49,180 nucleotides of DNA from Bacillota bacterium. Its GTDB lineage: Bacteria > Bacillota > Sulfobacillia > JAUYEF01. This document shows, piece after piece, positions 16,103 through 24,429 of the stretch. The DNA lies in NCBI GenBank assembly GCA_030691635.1, contig JAUYEF010000134.1, positions 1 to 49,180 on the forward strand. The letters run 5' to 3'. Made by a program: the position numbers and the translations under genes. A model generated the notes under the pieces. The model saw only the letters and a program-made list of their open reading frames with translations, was not told the origin of the DNA and searched no databases. Position 1 is the first letter of the stretch. Every line of letters begins with the position of its first letter.

Positions 16103-17704
16103 ATGCCGGTGTTCGACATGCTGATCAAAAACGGTGGCGTCATCGACGGTTCCGGCAAGGCACGACGGGCGGCAGACGTTGCGATCGTTGGGGACAGGAT
16201 TGCGGATGTGGGGGACCTTGGCGCCGCGGGAGCAGCAAAGGTCATCGACGCCCGCGGGCGCGTTGTCAGCCCGGGGTTCATCGACCCCCACTCGCATTCG
16301 GACGCGATCTACCTTGTGAACCCGAAGGCGGAATCGAAGGTGAGACAGGGGGTGACCACGGAGCTCACCGGGCAGTGCGGTCACCAGGCGGCTCCCCTCT
16401 ACGGTGATGCCAGGACGGCAGCGCAGCGTCTGAGCGCGCAGTACGGCATAGATGTGGACTGGCAGAGCTACGGTGAGTTCTGCCGGCGCCTGGAGAAGAC
16501 CGGCCTCGCAATAAACACCGCGCCCCTCTGCGGGCACGGCACGATAAGAGCCGGGGTCATCGGGCACGCAAACCGAGCGCCTGATTCATGCGAGCTGAAG
16601 CGGATGGCCGCGGTGGTAGAGGAATGCATGGAGCAGGGAGCGTTCGGGGTGTCCACGGGTCTCATCTACCCGCCGGGGTCGTTCTCCGAGACACCCGAGA
16701 TCATCGAGATGGCGAAAGCGGCGGCCAGACATGGCGGCCTGTACGCGACCCACCTGAGGAGCGAGCAGGAGCATCTGGTGGAGTCGGTCAACGAAGCCAT
16801 GGAGATCGGCAGAGCCTCCGGCGCGCCCGTCCTCATATCCCACCACAAGGCGGCCGGCAAGCGCAACTGGGGCCTCGTCAACACGACTACCCGGATGATG
16901 GATGAGTACAGGAAGAATGTGGGCCGCATCTACTGCGATGTCTACCCGTACACCGCCGGGAGCACCGGGCTGGGGAGCCTCATCCCCAGCTGGGCCCATG
17001 ACGGCGGCATGGAGAAGCTCCTGGTTAGGCTGAGAGATAAAGCCACGCGGGCCAAGATAAAGGAGCAGATGGAGACCGGCTGCCCCGGCTGGGAGCAGCT
17101 CACGCAGGCCGGCTACGAGAACATCTACATCACGTCGGTGCAGTCGGAGAAGAACCAGGAGATTGTCGGGAAGAACGTCGCCGGCATCGCCGCGGCCCGG
17201 GGAGACGCCGATCCACGGGATACGGTGATGGAACTGCTGCTCGAGGAGAACGGCGCCATCGGGATGGTGCTGTTTTCGATGTGCGAGCAGGACGTGGCCA
17301 CCGTGATCAGATACCCGTTCGCGGCGATAGGCTCCGACGCGAGCGCCCTGGCGCCCACCGGGGTGGTCTCGCGGGGAAAGCCTCACCCGCGCGCATACGG
17401 CACCTGGCCGCGAGTCCTGGGGAAGTACTCTAGAGACGAGAAGCACATCTCGCTCGAAGAGGCCGTGCGGAAGATGACATCGCTGCCTGCGGAGATCATC
17501 GGCCTGGAAGACCGCGGGCTCGTGGCTGCCGGTAAGATGGCGGACCTGGTCATCTTCGACCCAGACACAGTCGGTGACAGAGCCACGTTCGAGAACCCGC
17601 ACGTTTTCCCCGTCGGCATCGACTGGGTAATCGTCAACGGTGTGCCGGTGGTCGAAGAAGGCGTGCAGAGCCAAAGGCTGCCAGGGCGAGTCTTGAGGAA
17701 GTAG
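16103..17704 (+). CDS. N-acyl-D-amino-acid deacylase (D-aminoacylase family amidohydrolase)
   Basis: A zinc amidohydrolase that removes acyl groups from N-acyl-D-amino acids or related D-amino-acid derivatives. FDMLIKNGGVIDGSGKARRA is the family N terminus. Metal residues are in GFIDPHSHSD (HxHxD), the bridging cysteine in TELTGQCGHQAAP, and further ligands in ATHLRSE and LISHHKAAG. GSDASALAPTG supplies the late Asp. The 533 residues match the family. The start is uncertain: 16004 lies inside the terminator, and 16031, 16043 and 16103 are possible. I choose 16103, where the homologous region begins, though GGAGGGG is immediately adjacent. Exact substrate (free D-amino acids, hydantoin products, D-peptides) is not determinable. 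Confidence 0.85.
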   Translation: MPVFDMLIKNGGVIDGSGKARRAADVAIVGDRIADVGDLGAAGAAKVIDARGRVVSPGFIDPHSHSDAIYLVNPKAESKVRQGVTTELTGQCGHQAAPLYGDARTAAQRLSAQYGIDVDWQSYGEFCRRLEKTGLAINTAPLCGHGTIRAGVIGHANRAPDSCELKRMAAVVEECMEQGAFGVSTGLIYPPGSFSETPEIIEMAKAAARHGGLYATHLRSEQEHLVESVNEAMEIGRASGAPVLISHHKAAGKRNWGLVNTTTRMMDEYRKNVGRIYCDVYPYTAGSTGLGSLIPSWAHDGGMEKLLVRLRDKATRAKIKEQMETGCPGWEQLTQAGYENIYITSVQSEKNQEIVGKNVAGIAAARGDADPRDTVMELLLEENGAIGMVLFSMCEQDVATVIRYPFAAIGSDASALAPTGVVSRGKPHPRAYGTWPRVLGKYSRDEKHISLEEAVRKMTSLPAEIIGLEDRGLVAAGKMADLVIFDPDTVGDRATFENPHVFPVGIDWVIVNGVPVVEEGVQSQRLPGRVLRK

Positions 17705-17713
17705 GGGCGCGAT

Positions 17714-18241
17714 GTGACGGCAAAGGGATTGGTGCTGGTCTATACCGGTGACGGGAAGGGAAAGACCACTGCCGCGGTGGGGCTGGGCCTCAGGGCAACC
17801 GGCCACGGCTTGAGAGTCAAAATGCTTCAGTTCATGAAGGGACCGGGCAATGTTTACGGGGAGACTCTCGCCATATCCGGCCACGTCCCGGGGTTCGAGA
17901 TCGAGCAGGTGGGGCGAGACACCTTCGTCAAGAAGGGAAGTCCTGCGCCTGAGGATATTGAGGCGGCCAGGGCCGGGCTGGAGGCTGCGCGGCGGGCTCT
18001 GGACGGGACCTACGATCTGGTGATCCTCGACGAACTCAACGTGGCCATAGACTTCGAGCTGGTCGGCGTAGACGACGTGCTCCACCTGTTGCGTTCGAGG
18101 GCGCCGTGGGTGGACGTCGTCGTGACCGGACGGTACGCTCCAGCGCAGATGATCGAACTGGCCGACATGGTGAGCGAGGTCCGGGAGATCAAGCACCACT
18201 TCAAGAAGGGCGCCGGCGCGCGCAAGGGAATCGAGTACTAA
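17714..18241 (+). CDS. cobO: Cob(I)alamin adenosyltransferase, CobA/CobO type
   Basis: A 175-residue P-loop protein that transfers the adenosyl group of ATP to cob(I)alamin or precursors. The P-loop is YTGDGKGKTTAAVG at the N terminus, the corrin/ATP segment includes LQFMKGPGNVYGE, and Walker B is LVILDELNVAIDFEL. VVVTGRYAPAQMIELADMVSE and the KHHFKKGAGARKGIEY C terminus are hallmarks of the family. Start is GTG 17714, ten bases after the amidohydrolase stop, so the two are probably in one unit. No other cobalamin genes are nearby; some CobA-like proteins occur alone in catabolic clusters needing adenosylcobalamin. Confidence 0.9.
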   Translation: MTAKGLVLVYTGDGKGKTTAAVGLGLRATGHGLRVKMLQFMKGPGNVYGETLAISGHVPGFEIEQVGRDTFVKKGSPAPEDIEAARAGLEAARRALDGTYDLVILDELNVAIDFELVGVDDVLHLLRSRAPWVDVVVTGRYAPAQMIELADMVSEVREIKHHFKKGAGARKGIEY

Positions 18242-18272
18242 CGCCAGTACTGGCACGAAAGGGGAGCATAGC

Positions 18273-19085
18273 ATGAAAAGCGTTCTGCTTCACGAGGTCA
18301 CTCGGAGTGCGTTTGAGGAGTACCTTAAGGAGAACCCAGACCCAATAGCTCTCGTCCCCATCGGGTCCATCGAACAGCACGGCCCGCATCTTCCACTGGG
18401 CACCGACAGCCTCGCGGCGCTGGCCACCTGCACGGAAGTGGCGAAGCGGACAAACTCGTTCGTGGTGCAGGTCTGCCTGCCGGGCTATTCTCCTCATCAC
18501 ATGGCGTTCAAAGGCACGATCACCTTCAGCGATGAAACGCTCACGAACATACTGCTCGACACGTTCCAGAGCCTCAGGGCGCACGGCGTGAAGAAGATCC
18601 TTGTGGTGAACTCACACGGTGGCAACGCCCAGATAATGGCGTACGCAATCAGGATAGGAAAGCGGAAGACAGGAGCCTGTATAGTGTCGCCTGCGGCCGT
18701 CGTGGCGGATCCGAAAGCGGCCGCCCAGAACGCGATCAAGTATCTTGACATGCACAGCGGCACCGGCGAGACAAGCCTGGCGCTGGCGTTGTTCCCGGAG
18801 ATGGTGGAGATGGAGCGAGTCAGGGACTGGAAGCCCACCACGAAGCTTGTGCCCGGCGCCGACGATCTTGCCTGCCCGGACCGCGATGATGTCGCCATGG
18901 CCCTGCAGGTGGTCATGTCGTACATAAACGATACCCACAAGCTAACTTCGTCCGGAGTCTACGGCTACGCACCCCCGCAGAACGCAAACGCGGAACTCGG
19001 GCGCAAGCGGTTCGAAGAGCGCGTGAGTTTCCTCGTCGATTATGTTAACCTATGGAAGACAGTGCCGTCTCCCGAGGAGGTGTGA
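18273..19085 (+). CDS. Creatininase family amidohydrolase
   Basis: The 270-residue protein contains all creatininase-family signatures: ALVPIGSIEQHGPHLPLGTD near residue 30, with the first metal Glu/His/Asp; HHMAFKGTITFS; VVNSHGGNAQ; and HSGTGETSLAL with the late glutamate. Members open cyclic amides (creatinine) or act on N-formyl and other amide bonds, for example in coenzyme F420 or mycofactocin pathways. No mycofactocin or F420 genes are present, so amide hydrolysis in a scavenging pathway is the most that can be said. GGGGAGC precedes the ATG. Its 3' end is followed closely by the M28 peptidase start. Confidence 0.88.
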   Translation: MKSVLLHEVTRSAFEEYLKENPDPIALVPIGSIEQHGPHLPLGTDSLAALATCTEVAKRTNSFVVQVCLPGYSPHHMAFKGTITFSDETLTNILLDTFQSLRAHGVKKILVVNSHGGNAQIMAYAIRIGKRKTGACIVSPAAVVADPKAAAQNAIKYLDMHSGTGETSLALALFPEMVEMERVRDWKPTTKLVPGADDLACPDRDDVAMALQVVMSYINDTHKLTSSGVYGYAPPQNANAELGRKRFEERVSFLVDYVNLWKTVPSPEEV

Positions 19086-19087
19086 TC

Positions 19088-20446
19088 TTGTCAAGACCGG
19101 ATCTGAGTTCGATCGACAAAGCGATCCTGGGCGAGGGCTGGCTCTCGGATGAGCCTTACCGCAACGTGGAAGCCATGTCAGACCTTGGCTCCAGGTTCGG
19201 CGGCACAGAGAGCGAGAAGAAGGCCATCGATTTCCTCTCGGCCAGGATGCGCGAGTACGGCTTCGAGAATGTGCATACCGAAGCTTTCCAGTATGCCGGG
19301 TGGACCAGAGGCACCGTCAGCCTGGAGATCACTTCTCCACAAAAAGCTGCGCTCGATTCCATAAGCCTACCGTACACAGGCACGTCGGACGTTGAGGCAG
19401 AGGTCGTGAACCTTGGATACGGCACGCCCGGAGAGTGGGAGTCCAACAAAGACAGGATCAAGGGCCGGATAGTGCTGGTGGACGCGAAGTCGCCCGTGTA
19501 CTTCAGGCGGGGCATCCACAGGCTTGAGAAGTATGGAAGAGCAGTGTACCATGGAGCGGTGGGGTTCATCTGGATGCGAGACCAGGGTGGTTTTCTTGCA
19601 GAGACGGGTGGGCTGCGGCCGGGCGCCGAGATACCTGGAGTGGGGGTATCAAAAGAGACCGGCGAGCAGATCAAGAGGCTAATGCGGAACGGGCGCGTGA
19701 GAGTGCGCATCCAGACCAAGAACGACCAGCATGAGGCCATCACTGCCAACGTTGTGGGCGACATCCCGGGCCAGGCGCTCGAGGACCACGTGATCGTGAT
19801 CGGGGCGCATTTTGACGGCCATGACATCGCGACGGGTTCGCTGGACGATGCATCGGGCGCCGCCGTCGTGCTTGAGGCAGGGAGGCTGCTCGCGCAGCAC
19901 CGAGGTGCGCTTGCGCGGACTGTCAGGCTGATCTGCTTCCCGGTCGAAGAGATCGGGCTCTACGGTTCGAAGGCGTACGTGAAGGAGCATGCCGGCCATC
20001 TCGGCCAGTTTGACTTCATGTTGAACCTGGACGGGGCAGGCAGGGAGGGGGACAAGGGCATAGCCCTCCAGGACTTCACCGAGCTCATCCCGTTCTTCAA
20101 GGACGTGGCCAGGGACATGAAGTGGCCCATGATAGTCGACAATGCATTCGGGATGCATTCGGATATGTACCCGTTTTCCCTGGCAGGTGTGCCGAGCGGC
20201 AACCTATCGGTGATGGAAGCCGTCAGGACCGGAAGGGACTGGGGGCACACCGCGGCGGACACGATCGACAAGGTGTCCGCCCGTCACCTGCGCGGCGACT
20301 CGATCCTGGTCGCCCGCACGATGCTCAGGGCCGCGGTCTGGGAAGACATGCCGTCAAGGCACAAGACGGATGAGGAAGTGCAGGAGGTCCTGAGACAGAA
20401 CGGGCTTTCGCAGGTATTGAGCCTGAACCGGCCCGTTCCGCGGTGA
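19088..20446 (+). CDS. M28 family aminopeptidase with inserted PA domain
   Basis: A di-zinc aminopeptidase of the M28 family, 452 residues. An N-terminal cap (about 1-75) leads to a PA-type insert (VNLGYGTPGEWESN through SKETGEQIKRLM), which often governs substrate entry. The catalytic core has zinc ligands in GAHFDGHD, SLDDASGAA and CFPVEEIGLYGSKAYV, with a further Asp in MLNLDGAG and the last His in DWGHTAADT. No signal peptide is seen, suggesting cytoplasmic action on imported peptides. The ORF track start at 19052 overlaps the creatininase gene; TTG 19088, with GAGGAGG seven bases before it, is the likely start. Linkage suggests shared amide/peptide breakdown. Confidence 0.88.
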   Translation: MSRPDLSSIDKAILGEGWLSDEPYRNVEAMSDLGSRFGGTESEKKAIDFLSARMREYGFENVHTEAFQYAGWTRGTVSLEITSPQKAALDSISLPYTGTSDVEAEVVNLGYGTPGEWESNKDRIKGRIVLVDAKSPVYFRRGIHRLEKYGRAVYHGAVGFIWMRDQGGFLAETGGLRPGAEIPGVGVSKETGEQIKRLMRNGRVRVRIQTKNDQHEAITANVVGDIPGQALEDHVIVIGAHFDGHDIATGSLDDASGAAVVLEAGRLLAQHRGALARTVRLICFPVEEIGLYGSKAYVKEHAGHLGQFDFMLNLDGAGREGDKGIALQDFTELIPFFKDVARDMKWPMIVDNAFGMHSDMYPFSLAGVPSGNLSVMEAVRTGRDWGHTAADTIDKVSARHLRGDSILVARTMLRAAVWEDMPSRHKTDEEVQEVLRQNGLSQVLSLNRPVPR

Positions 20447-20605
20447 GGTTGCGGTAGGCAGGCGCAATCGAAGCGCCCGGGATGAGGCGACCCGGGGGAA
20501 CTTCTTGAGCGTGTGTACAGCGGTGGCGGCTCCGGCAGGTGTGAGATCTGCTGCAGCAACAGACGCACAACTATTCCAAACCCTATACGTGCCGGAGGTT
20601 TTGTG

Positions 20606-22201
20606 ATGGGTCTCGACCGGATCTCGCTCGGCATATGGGCTTTTGCCGCTTTGCCCCTGGCGGTCCTGCTCGTGGGATTGCTCAGGTTCAGGTGGTCGGC
20701 GCCCAAAGCGGGCGCGGTGGCGTGGATCGCCGCCATGGCCGTGGGCGCCTTTGTCTTTGGCGGGAGCCCTTTCGGTCTATCACTGGCAAATGCCAAAGGC
20801 CTCAGCCTCACGCTCTTCGTCGTGACCATCATATGGACGTCCGTGCTCCTCTACAATGTGGTCGAGCAGTCTGGGGCCGTGAAGACGATATCCCAGAGGA
20901 TGACCCGGCTGGTCGGCGAGCCGCTTTTGCAGTGCTTGTTGCTGGCCTGGTGCCTTTCGGCTTTTATCCAGGGCATCACCGGGTTCGGAGTGCCGGTCGC
21001 GATCGTGGCTCCCCTCATGCTCGCCGTGGGGTTCGAGCCGGTGACGGCGGCCGTCGCGACACTGGTGGGGCACGCCTGGTCGGTCACGTTCGGCTCCATG
21101 GCAGGGCCTTTTTACGCGCTCCAGCTTGTCACCAAGCTGCCGGCCAGAGAATCCGCCTACTGGATCGGGGCGATGCTCTTTGTGCCCACAGTCCTGACAG
21201 GCTTCGCCGTCGCGCACATCTACGGTGGCGTGCGTTCGATGGCACAAGGCGCGCCTGCGGTCATTCTGACCGGTGTCGCGATGGGGCTCACACAATGGGC
21301 ACTGCCTGTCCTCGGGGCGCCTCAGATCGGGTCGGTCGCCGCCGGCCTTGTCGGGACGGTCGTGATCGTGCTCATCTCGCGGCTCGGGCCATACCGTGAA
21401 ACGAGCCGCACTGAGCGGCAGGATGACGGCCAGCGCGACGGCGCGCCGCCCGCGATGGGCCTTCACGTGGCGCTCGCGCCATACTACCTGCTGATCGCGC
21501 TGGCCCTGGCAAGCCAGACGCCGACGCTCAAACAGCTCGGCAAGACCCTCGCGTGGGGCCTCGACTACCCCCAGACCTCCACTGCGCTGGGTTTTGCGGT
21601 GAAGGCCGAGAAATCGTACGCGGCCATAAGCCTCATCTCGCACCCGGCGCCGCTGCTCGTGGCGTCGGTGATCGCCGCAATCGCCGTCTATGCCGGGTCG
21701 AGACACCTGTCGGCATCCTCTGTTCGCAAGGCATGGTCGGTGACGACGGAACAGTGTGTTCCGACAACGGTGAGCATCGCGACGATGGTCATGATGGCGC
21801 TTGTCATGAACGACACGGGAATGACGTCGACGCTGGCCAGGGGAATCGCCCCTGTGGCGGGGAAACTATTCCCCCTGGTATCACCGTACATCGGTGTGCT
21901 GGGCTGTTTCATGACGGGCAGCAACACGAACTCAAATGTGCTGTTCGGCGCGTTCCAGGTGGAGACCGCGCTCGCGCTCGGCGTGAGCACCAGGATCATG
22001 GCTGCGGTCCAGTCGGCGGGTGGCTCGCTGGGAAGTGCGATCGCGCCCGCGAAGGTGCTGATAGGCTCGACCACGGTCGGCCTTTCGGGCCGCGAGGACC
22101 TGGTCATGAGGAAGTCGATCCCTTACTGCATGCTGCTGGTCCTGGTGCTCGGCGTTATCTCGTGGTTCTCCGTATACGTGCTATTCCCACAAGTCATGTG
22201 A
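20606..22201 (+). CDS. LctP-type permease (L-lactate permease family)
   Basis: A 531-residue polytopic protein with about 12-13 hydrophobic helices. Family signatures include QGITGFGVPVAIVAPLM, VGHAWSVTFGSMAGPFYALQ, GCFMTGSNTNSNVLFGAFQ and AGGSLGSAIAPAKVLIGSTT; the last two are characteristic of lactate/glycolate permeases driven by H+ or Na+. The substrate may be lactate, glycolate or another 2-hydroxy acid, and other substrates are possible in this distant member. ATG 20606 has GGAGG seven bases upstream; the ORF track start at 20513 adds a polar 31-residue leader without support. Around it sit peptidase and decarboxylase-pump genes, which fits organic-acid handling. Confidence 0.85.
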   Translation: MGLDRISLGIWAFAALPLAVLLVGLLRFRWSAPKAGAVAWIAAMAVGAFVFGGSPFGLSLANAKGLSLTLFVVTIIWTSVLLYNVVEQSGAVKTISQRMTRLVGEPLLQCLLLAWCLSAFIQGITGFGVPVAIVAPLMLAVGFEPVTAAVATLVGHAWSVTFGSMAGPFYALQLVTKLPARESAYWIGAMLFVPTVLTGFAVAHIYGGVRSMAQGAPAVILTGVAMGLTQWALPVLGAPQIGSVAAGLVGTVVIVLISRLGPYRETSRTERQDDGQRDGAPPAMGLHVALAPYYLLIALALASQTPTLKQLGKTLAWGLDYPQTSTALGFAVKAEKSYAAISLISHPAPLLVASVIAAIAVYAGSRHLSASSVRKAWSVTTEQCVPTTVSIATMVMMALVMNDTGMTSTLARGIAPVAGKLFPLVSPYIGVLGCFMTGSNTNSNVLFGAFQVETALALGVSTRIMAAVQSAGGSLGSAIAPAKVLIGSTTVGLSGREDLVMRKSIPYCMLLVLVLGVISWFSVYVLFPQVM

Positions 22202-22224
22202 GATGCCCGGAGGGTGGCTTTGCG

Positions 22225-23064
22225 ATGAGGGATGGCGGGGTCAGGCTTGTGGCCGTCGATATTGACGGCACACTGCTCGACAAGCATCACATGATCGGCG
22301 AGAGCGCGCGCCTCGCGAAGAAGATCTGCGATACTCGCGGGGTGGCTTTCACGGTCGCGACCGGGCGGGTTTCCACGTCCGCTGAGGTTGTCGCGTGCGA
22401 GCTCGGCATCACGACGCCGCTCATCGCCAACGGCGGCGCGACGATAAAGGTGCCGGGGGGGCCGTACCTGCGTGTGCTCGCGCTACCGGGCGAGGCGGCG
22501 CGCCGCGCGATAATGGCCGCCAGGCGGTACCCGGTGGAGCGGTATGTGTTTACCGGCGAGTGCTACGTGACCGAAACGCTCTGCGAGGAGACCTTGCCGT
22601 ACTCACAAGCACTCGGCATACCGATCCAGGAGGTCAGAGACCTCGTCCAGGCGACCACCGGAGGCGCCATCAGCCTTGTGTTGAGGGCCAACCGGTTCGA
22701 GCCGGGGCACGAGCAACTCGCAGACCGTCTCAAGGCTGAGATCGAGGCTCTGTCGGCGGGGGAATTCCGAGTCGAGAAGACGCTCCCGCACCTGCTGGAA
22801 GTGCTCCACCGCGGCGCGAGCAAGGGAGAGGCGCTCAGGGCCCTCTGTGATATGCTCACGGTGCCTCTGGCATCTTCCATGGCCATCGGGGACGGCTTCG
22901 GCGACATCGACATGATAGACGCGGCAGGCATTGGCGTACTGGTCGCGAATGCACACCCGAGCCTATCCGGCGGTTCGAGGAAGAGAACGCGCGCTTCCCA
23001 CGCGGACGGGGTGCTCGAGGCGGTGCGGGCATTTGTCCTTGGAGAGAGTGGCGCGACCCTGTAG
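22225..23064 (+). CDS. Cof-type HAD phosphatase
   Basis: A HAD-superfamily hydrolase with type IIB (Cof) cap, 279 residues. The catalytic motif is AVDIDGTLLDKHH (motif I Asp nucleophile and general acid Asp), motif II lies in FTVATGRVSTS, the lysine is in HRGASKGEALRAL, and motif IV is MAIGDGFGDIDMIDAAG. The last is slightly changed from the usual GDGxND. The substrate is likely a sugar phosphate or small phosphorylated metabolite. The 503-residue ORF-track entry begins inside the permease gene in a shadow frame; the real gene starts at ATG 22225 after CGGAGGG. It lies 23 bases after the permease stop. Confidence 0.88.
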   Translation: MRDGGVRLVAVDIDGTLLDKHHMIGESARLAKKICDTRGVAFTVATGRVSTSAEVVACELGITTPLIANGGATIKVPGGPYLRVLALPGEAARRAIMAARRYPVERYVFTGECYVTETLCEETLPYSQALGIPIQEVRDLVQATTGGAISLVLRANRFEPGHEQLADRLKAEIEALSAGEFRVEKTLPHLLEVLHRGASKGEALRALCDMLTVPLASSMAIGDGFGDIDMIDAAGIGVLVANAHPSLSGGSRKRTRASHADGVLEAVRAFVLGESGATL

Positions 23065-23138
23065 GACAGCGGCGTGACCCGGTGGAGGCCGCCCGGCTCC
23101 CACGGACCCCTCACGGATACGATAGGAGACAACGACTG

Positions 23139-24242
23139 ATGCTGGATCTGCTGATAGGCAATGTGCTGAGGATCGATCCGGGTTCACTCGTGATGGTGGC
23201 TGTGGGCATTGTGCTGCTCTACCTGGCCATCGTGCGCAGTTACGAGCCCATGCTGCTCATACCCATCGGGTTCGGAGCCATTCTCGCGAACATTCCTGGC
23301 TCCTCTGCAGTGGGAGAGCACGGGTTTCTGACCATCCTCTATGACGCCGGCATAGTCACCGACCTGTTCCCGATCCTGATCTTCATCGGTGTCGGAGCGA
23401 TGATTGACTTCGGGCCGCTGCTCTCGCAGCCGGAGATGTTCATATTCGGAGCGTCTGCACAGTTTGGGATATTCTTCACGATGATCGTGGCCGCTCGGTT
23501 CGGCTTTTCGCTGAGGGAGGCCGCGTCGATCGGAGTCATCGGCGCCGCCGACGGACCGACTTCGATCTACGTGGCGAGCCGTTTCGCGCCCCACCTGCTG
23601 GGCCCGATTTCTGTGGCCGCCTATTCGTACATGAGCATGGTCCCCATCATCCAGCCCCCCGTGATCAGGGCGCTGACCACCAGCCGCGAGCGCAAGATCA
23701 GGGTGCAGTTCGAATCCAGGTCGGTTTCCAAGTTTGCGCGAGTGGCGTTCCCCGTGCTGGTCACGTTGACCGCCGGGATCGTCGCCCCTGAGAGCGTCGC
23801 GCTCGTGGGGGCTCTGATGTTCGGCAACCTGCTCCGAGAGTCGGGAGTCACCCCGATGCTCTCAAAGTCCGCCCAGAACGAACTGGTCGGCCTGGTCACG
23901 CTGCTGCTCGGGATTACGGTGGGCTCATCCATGAAGGCTGAGACTTTCCTCAGGCTCGAGACGCTGCTCGTGCTCGGCATGGGGCTGGTCGCGTTCGCCA
24001 TGGACACCGCAGGCGGCGTGCTGTTCGCTAAACTGCTGAACCTCTTTCTGCCACGGAAGATCAACCCGATGATCGGCGCCTGCGGCATCTCAGCATTTCC
24101 GATGTCTGCCAGGATCGTCCACAAGATGGGACTCGAGGAGGACCCTCACAACTTCCTCCTCATGCAGGCGGTCGGGGCGAACGTGGCAGGCCAGATCGCG
24201 TCCGTGGTCGCCGGCAGCCTTCTTCTGGCTCTCATAAGGTGA
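23139..24242 (+). CDS. Sodium-pumping decarboxylase, beta subunit (OadB/GcdB/MmdB)
   Basis: The membrane subunit of biotin-dependent decarboxylases that use decarboxylation of carboxybiotin to export Na+. The 367-residue protein is almost all hydrophobic and carries the family hallmarks: LIFIGVGAMIDFGPLL, VIGAADGPTSIYVASRFAP with the essential Asp, SYMSMVPIIQPPVIRALTT, and GANVAGQIASVVAG. ATG 23139 follows AGGAG; the earlier ORF-track start has no ribosome site. The carboxyltransferase (alpha) and biotin-carrier genes are missing here and presumably lie elsewhere. The next small ORF looks like the gamma subunit. Substrate (oxaloacetate, methylmalonyl-CoA, glutaconyl-CoA, malonate) cannot be told from beta alone. 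Confidence 0.92.
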   Translation: MLDLLIGNVLRIDPGSLVMVAVGIVLLYLAIVRSYEPMLLIPIGFGAILANIPGSSAVGEHGFLTILYDAGIVTDLFPILIFIGVGAMIDFGPLLSQPEMFIFGASAQFGIFFTMIVAARFGFSLREAASIGVIGAADGPTSIYVASRFAPHLLGPISVAAYSYMSMVPIIQPPVIRALTTSRERKIRVQFESRSVSKFARVAFPVLVTLTAGIVAPESVALVGALMFGNLLRESGVTPMLSKSAQNELVGLVTLLLGITVGSSMKAETFLRLETLLVLGMGLVAFAMDTAGGVLFAKLLNLFLPRKINPMIGACGISAFPMSARIVHKMGLEEDPHNFLLMQAVGANVAGQIASVVAGSLLLALIR

Positions 24243-24256
24243 AAGGAGCGCTTGAG

Positions 24257-24376
24257 TTGGACGTCGCAAGAGAAGCACTTCTCGTGAGTGTTTGGGGCAT
24301 GACAGGCATATTCATTACAATGGCGCTGATCGGGGGGATAACGGTAGTTCTTATGAAGCTGTTCCCCGGGCGGTAG
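24257..24376 (+). CDS. Putative minimal gamma (OadG-like) subunit of the decarboxylase pump
   Basis: A 39-residue ORF too short for the ORF track, starting at TTG 24257 with AAAGGAG eight bases upstream and 14 bases after the beta-subunit stop. It reads MDVAREALLVSVWGMTGIFI then a continuing hydrophobic helix ending in KLFPGR. OadG-type subunits have exactly this form: a short N-terminal stretch, one membrane helix with a W/G-M-x-x-I-F pattern, and a cytoplasmic tail. Here the tail, which in OadG binds the alpha subunit and may carry a zinc site, is almost absent. The call rests on context and helix pattern; a random hydrophobic ORF is the alternative. Confidence 0.6.
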   Translation: MDVAREALLVSVWGMTGIFITMALIGGITVVLMKLFPGR

Positions 24377-24429
24377 CCGAAAGCCCAGGATAAGCCTGTG
24401 CTTAGTCGGATGGCTCGAGGGGGTAGCTC

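Noticed and set aside
16586-18274. 562-aa minus-strand ORF across the amidohydrolase and cobO
   Set aside because: It spans two well-supported genes and reads as His/Arg/Pro-rich antisense.
21553-22224. N-terminal part of the 503-aa ORF before the Cof phosphatase
   Set aside because: Out-of-frame reading of the permease gene; the true start is ATG 22225.
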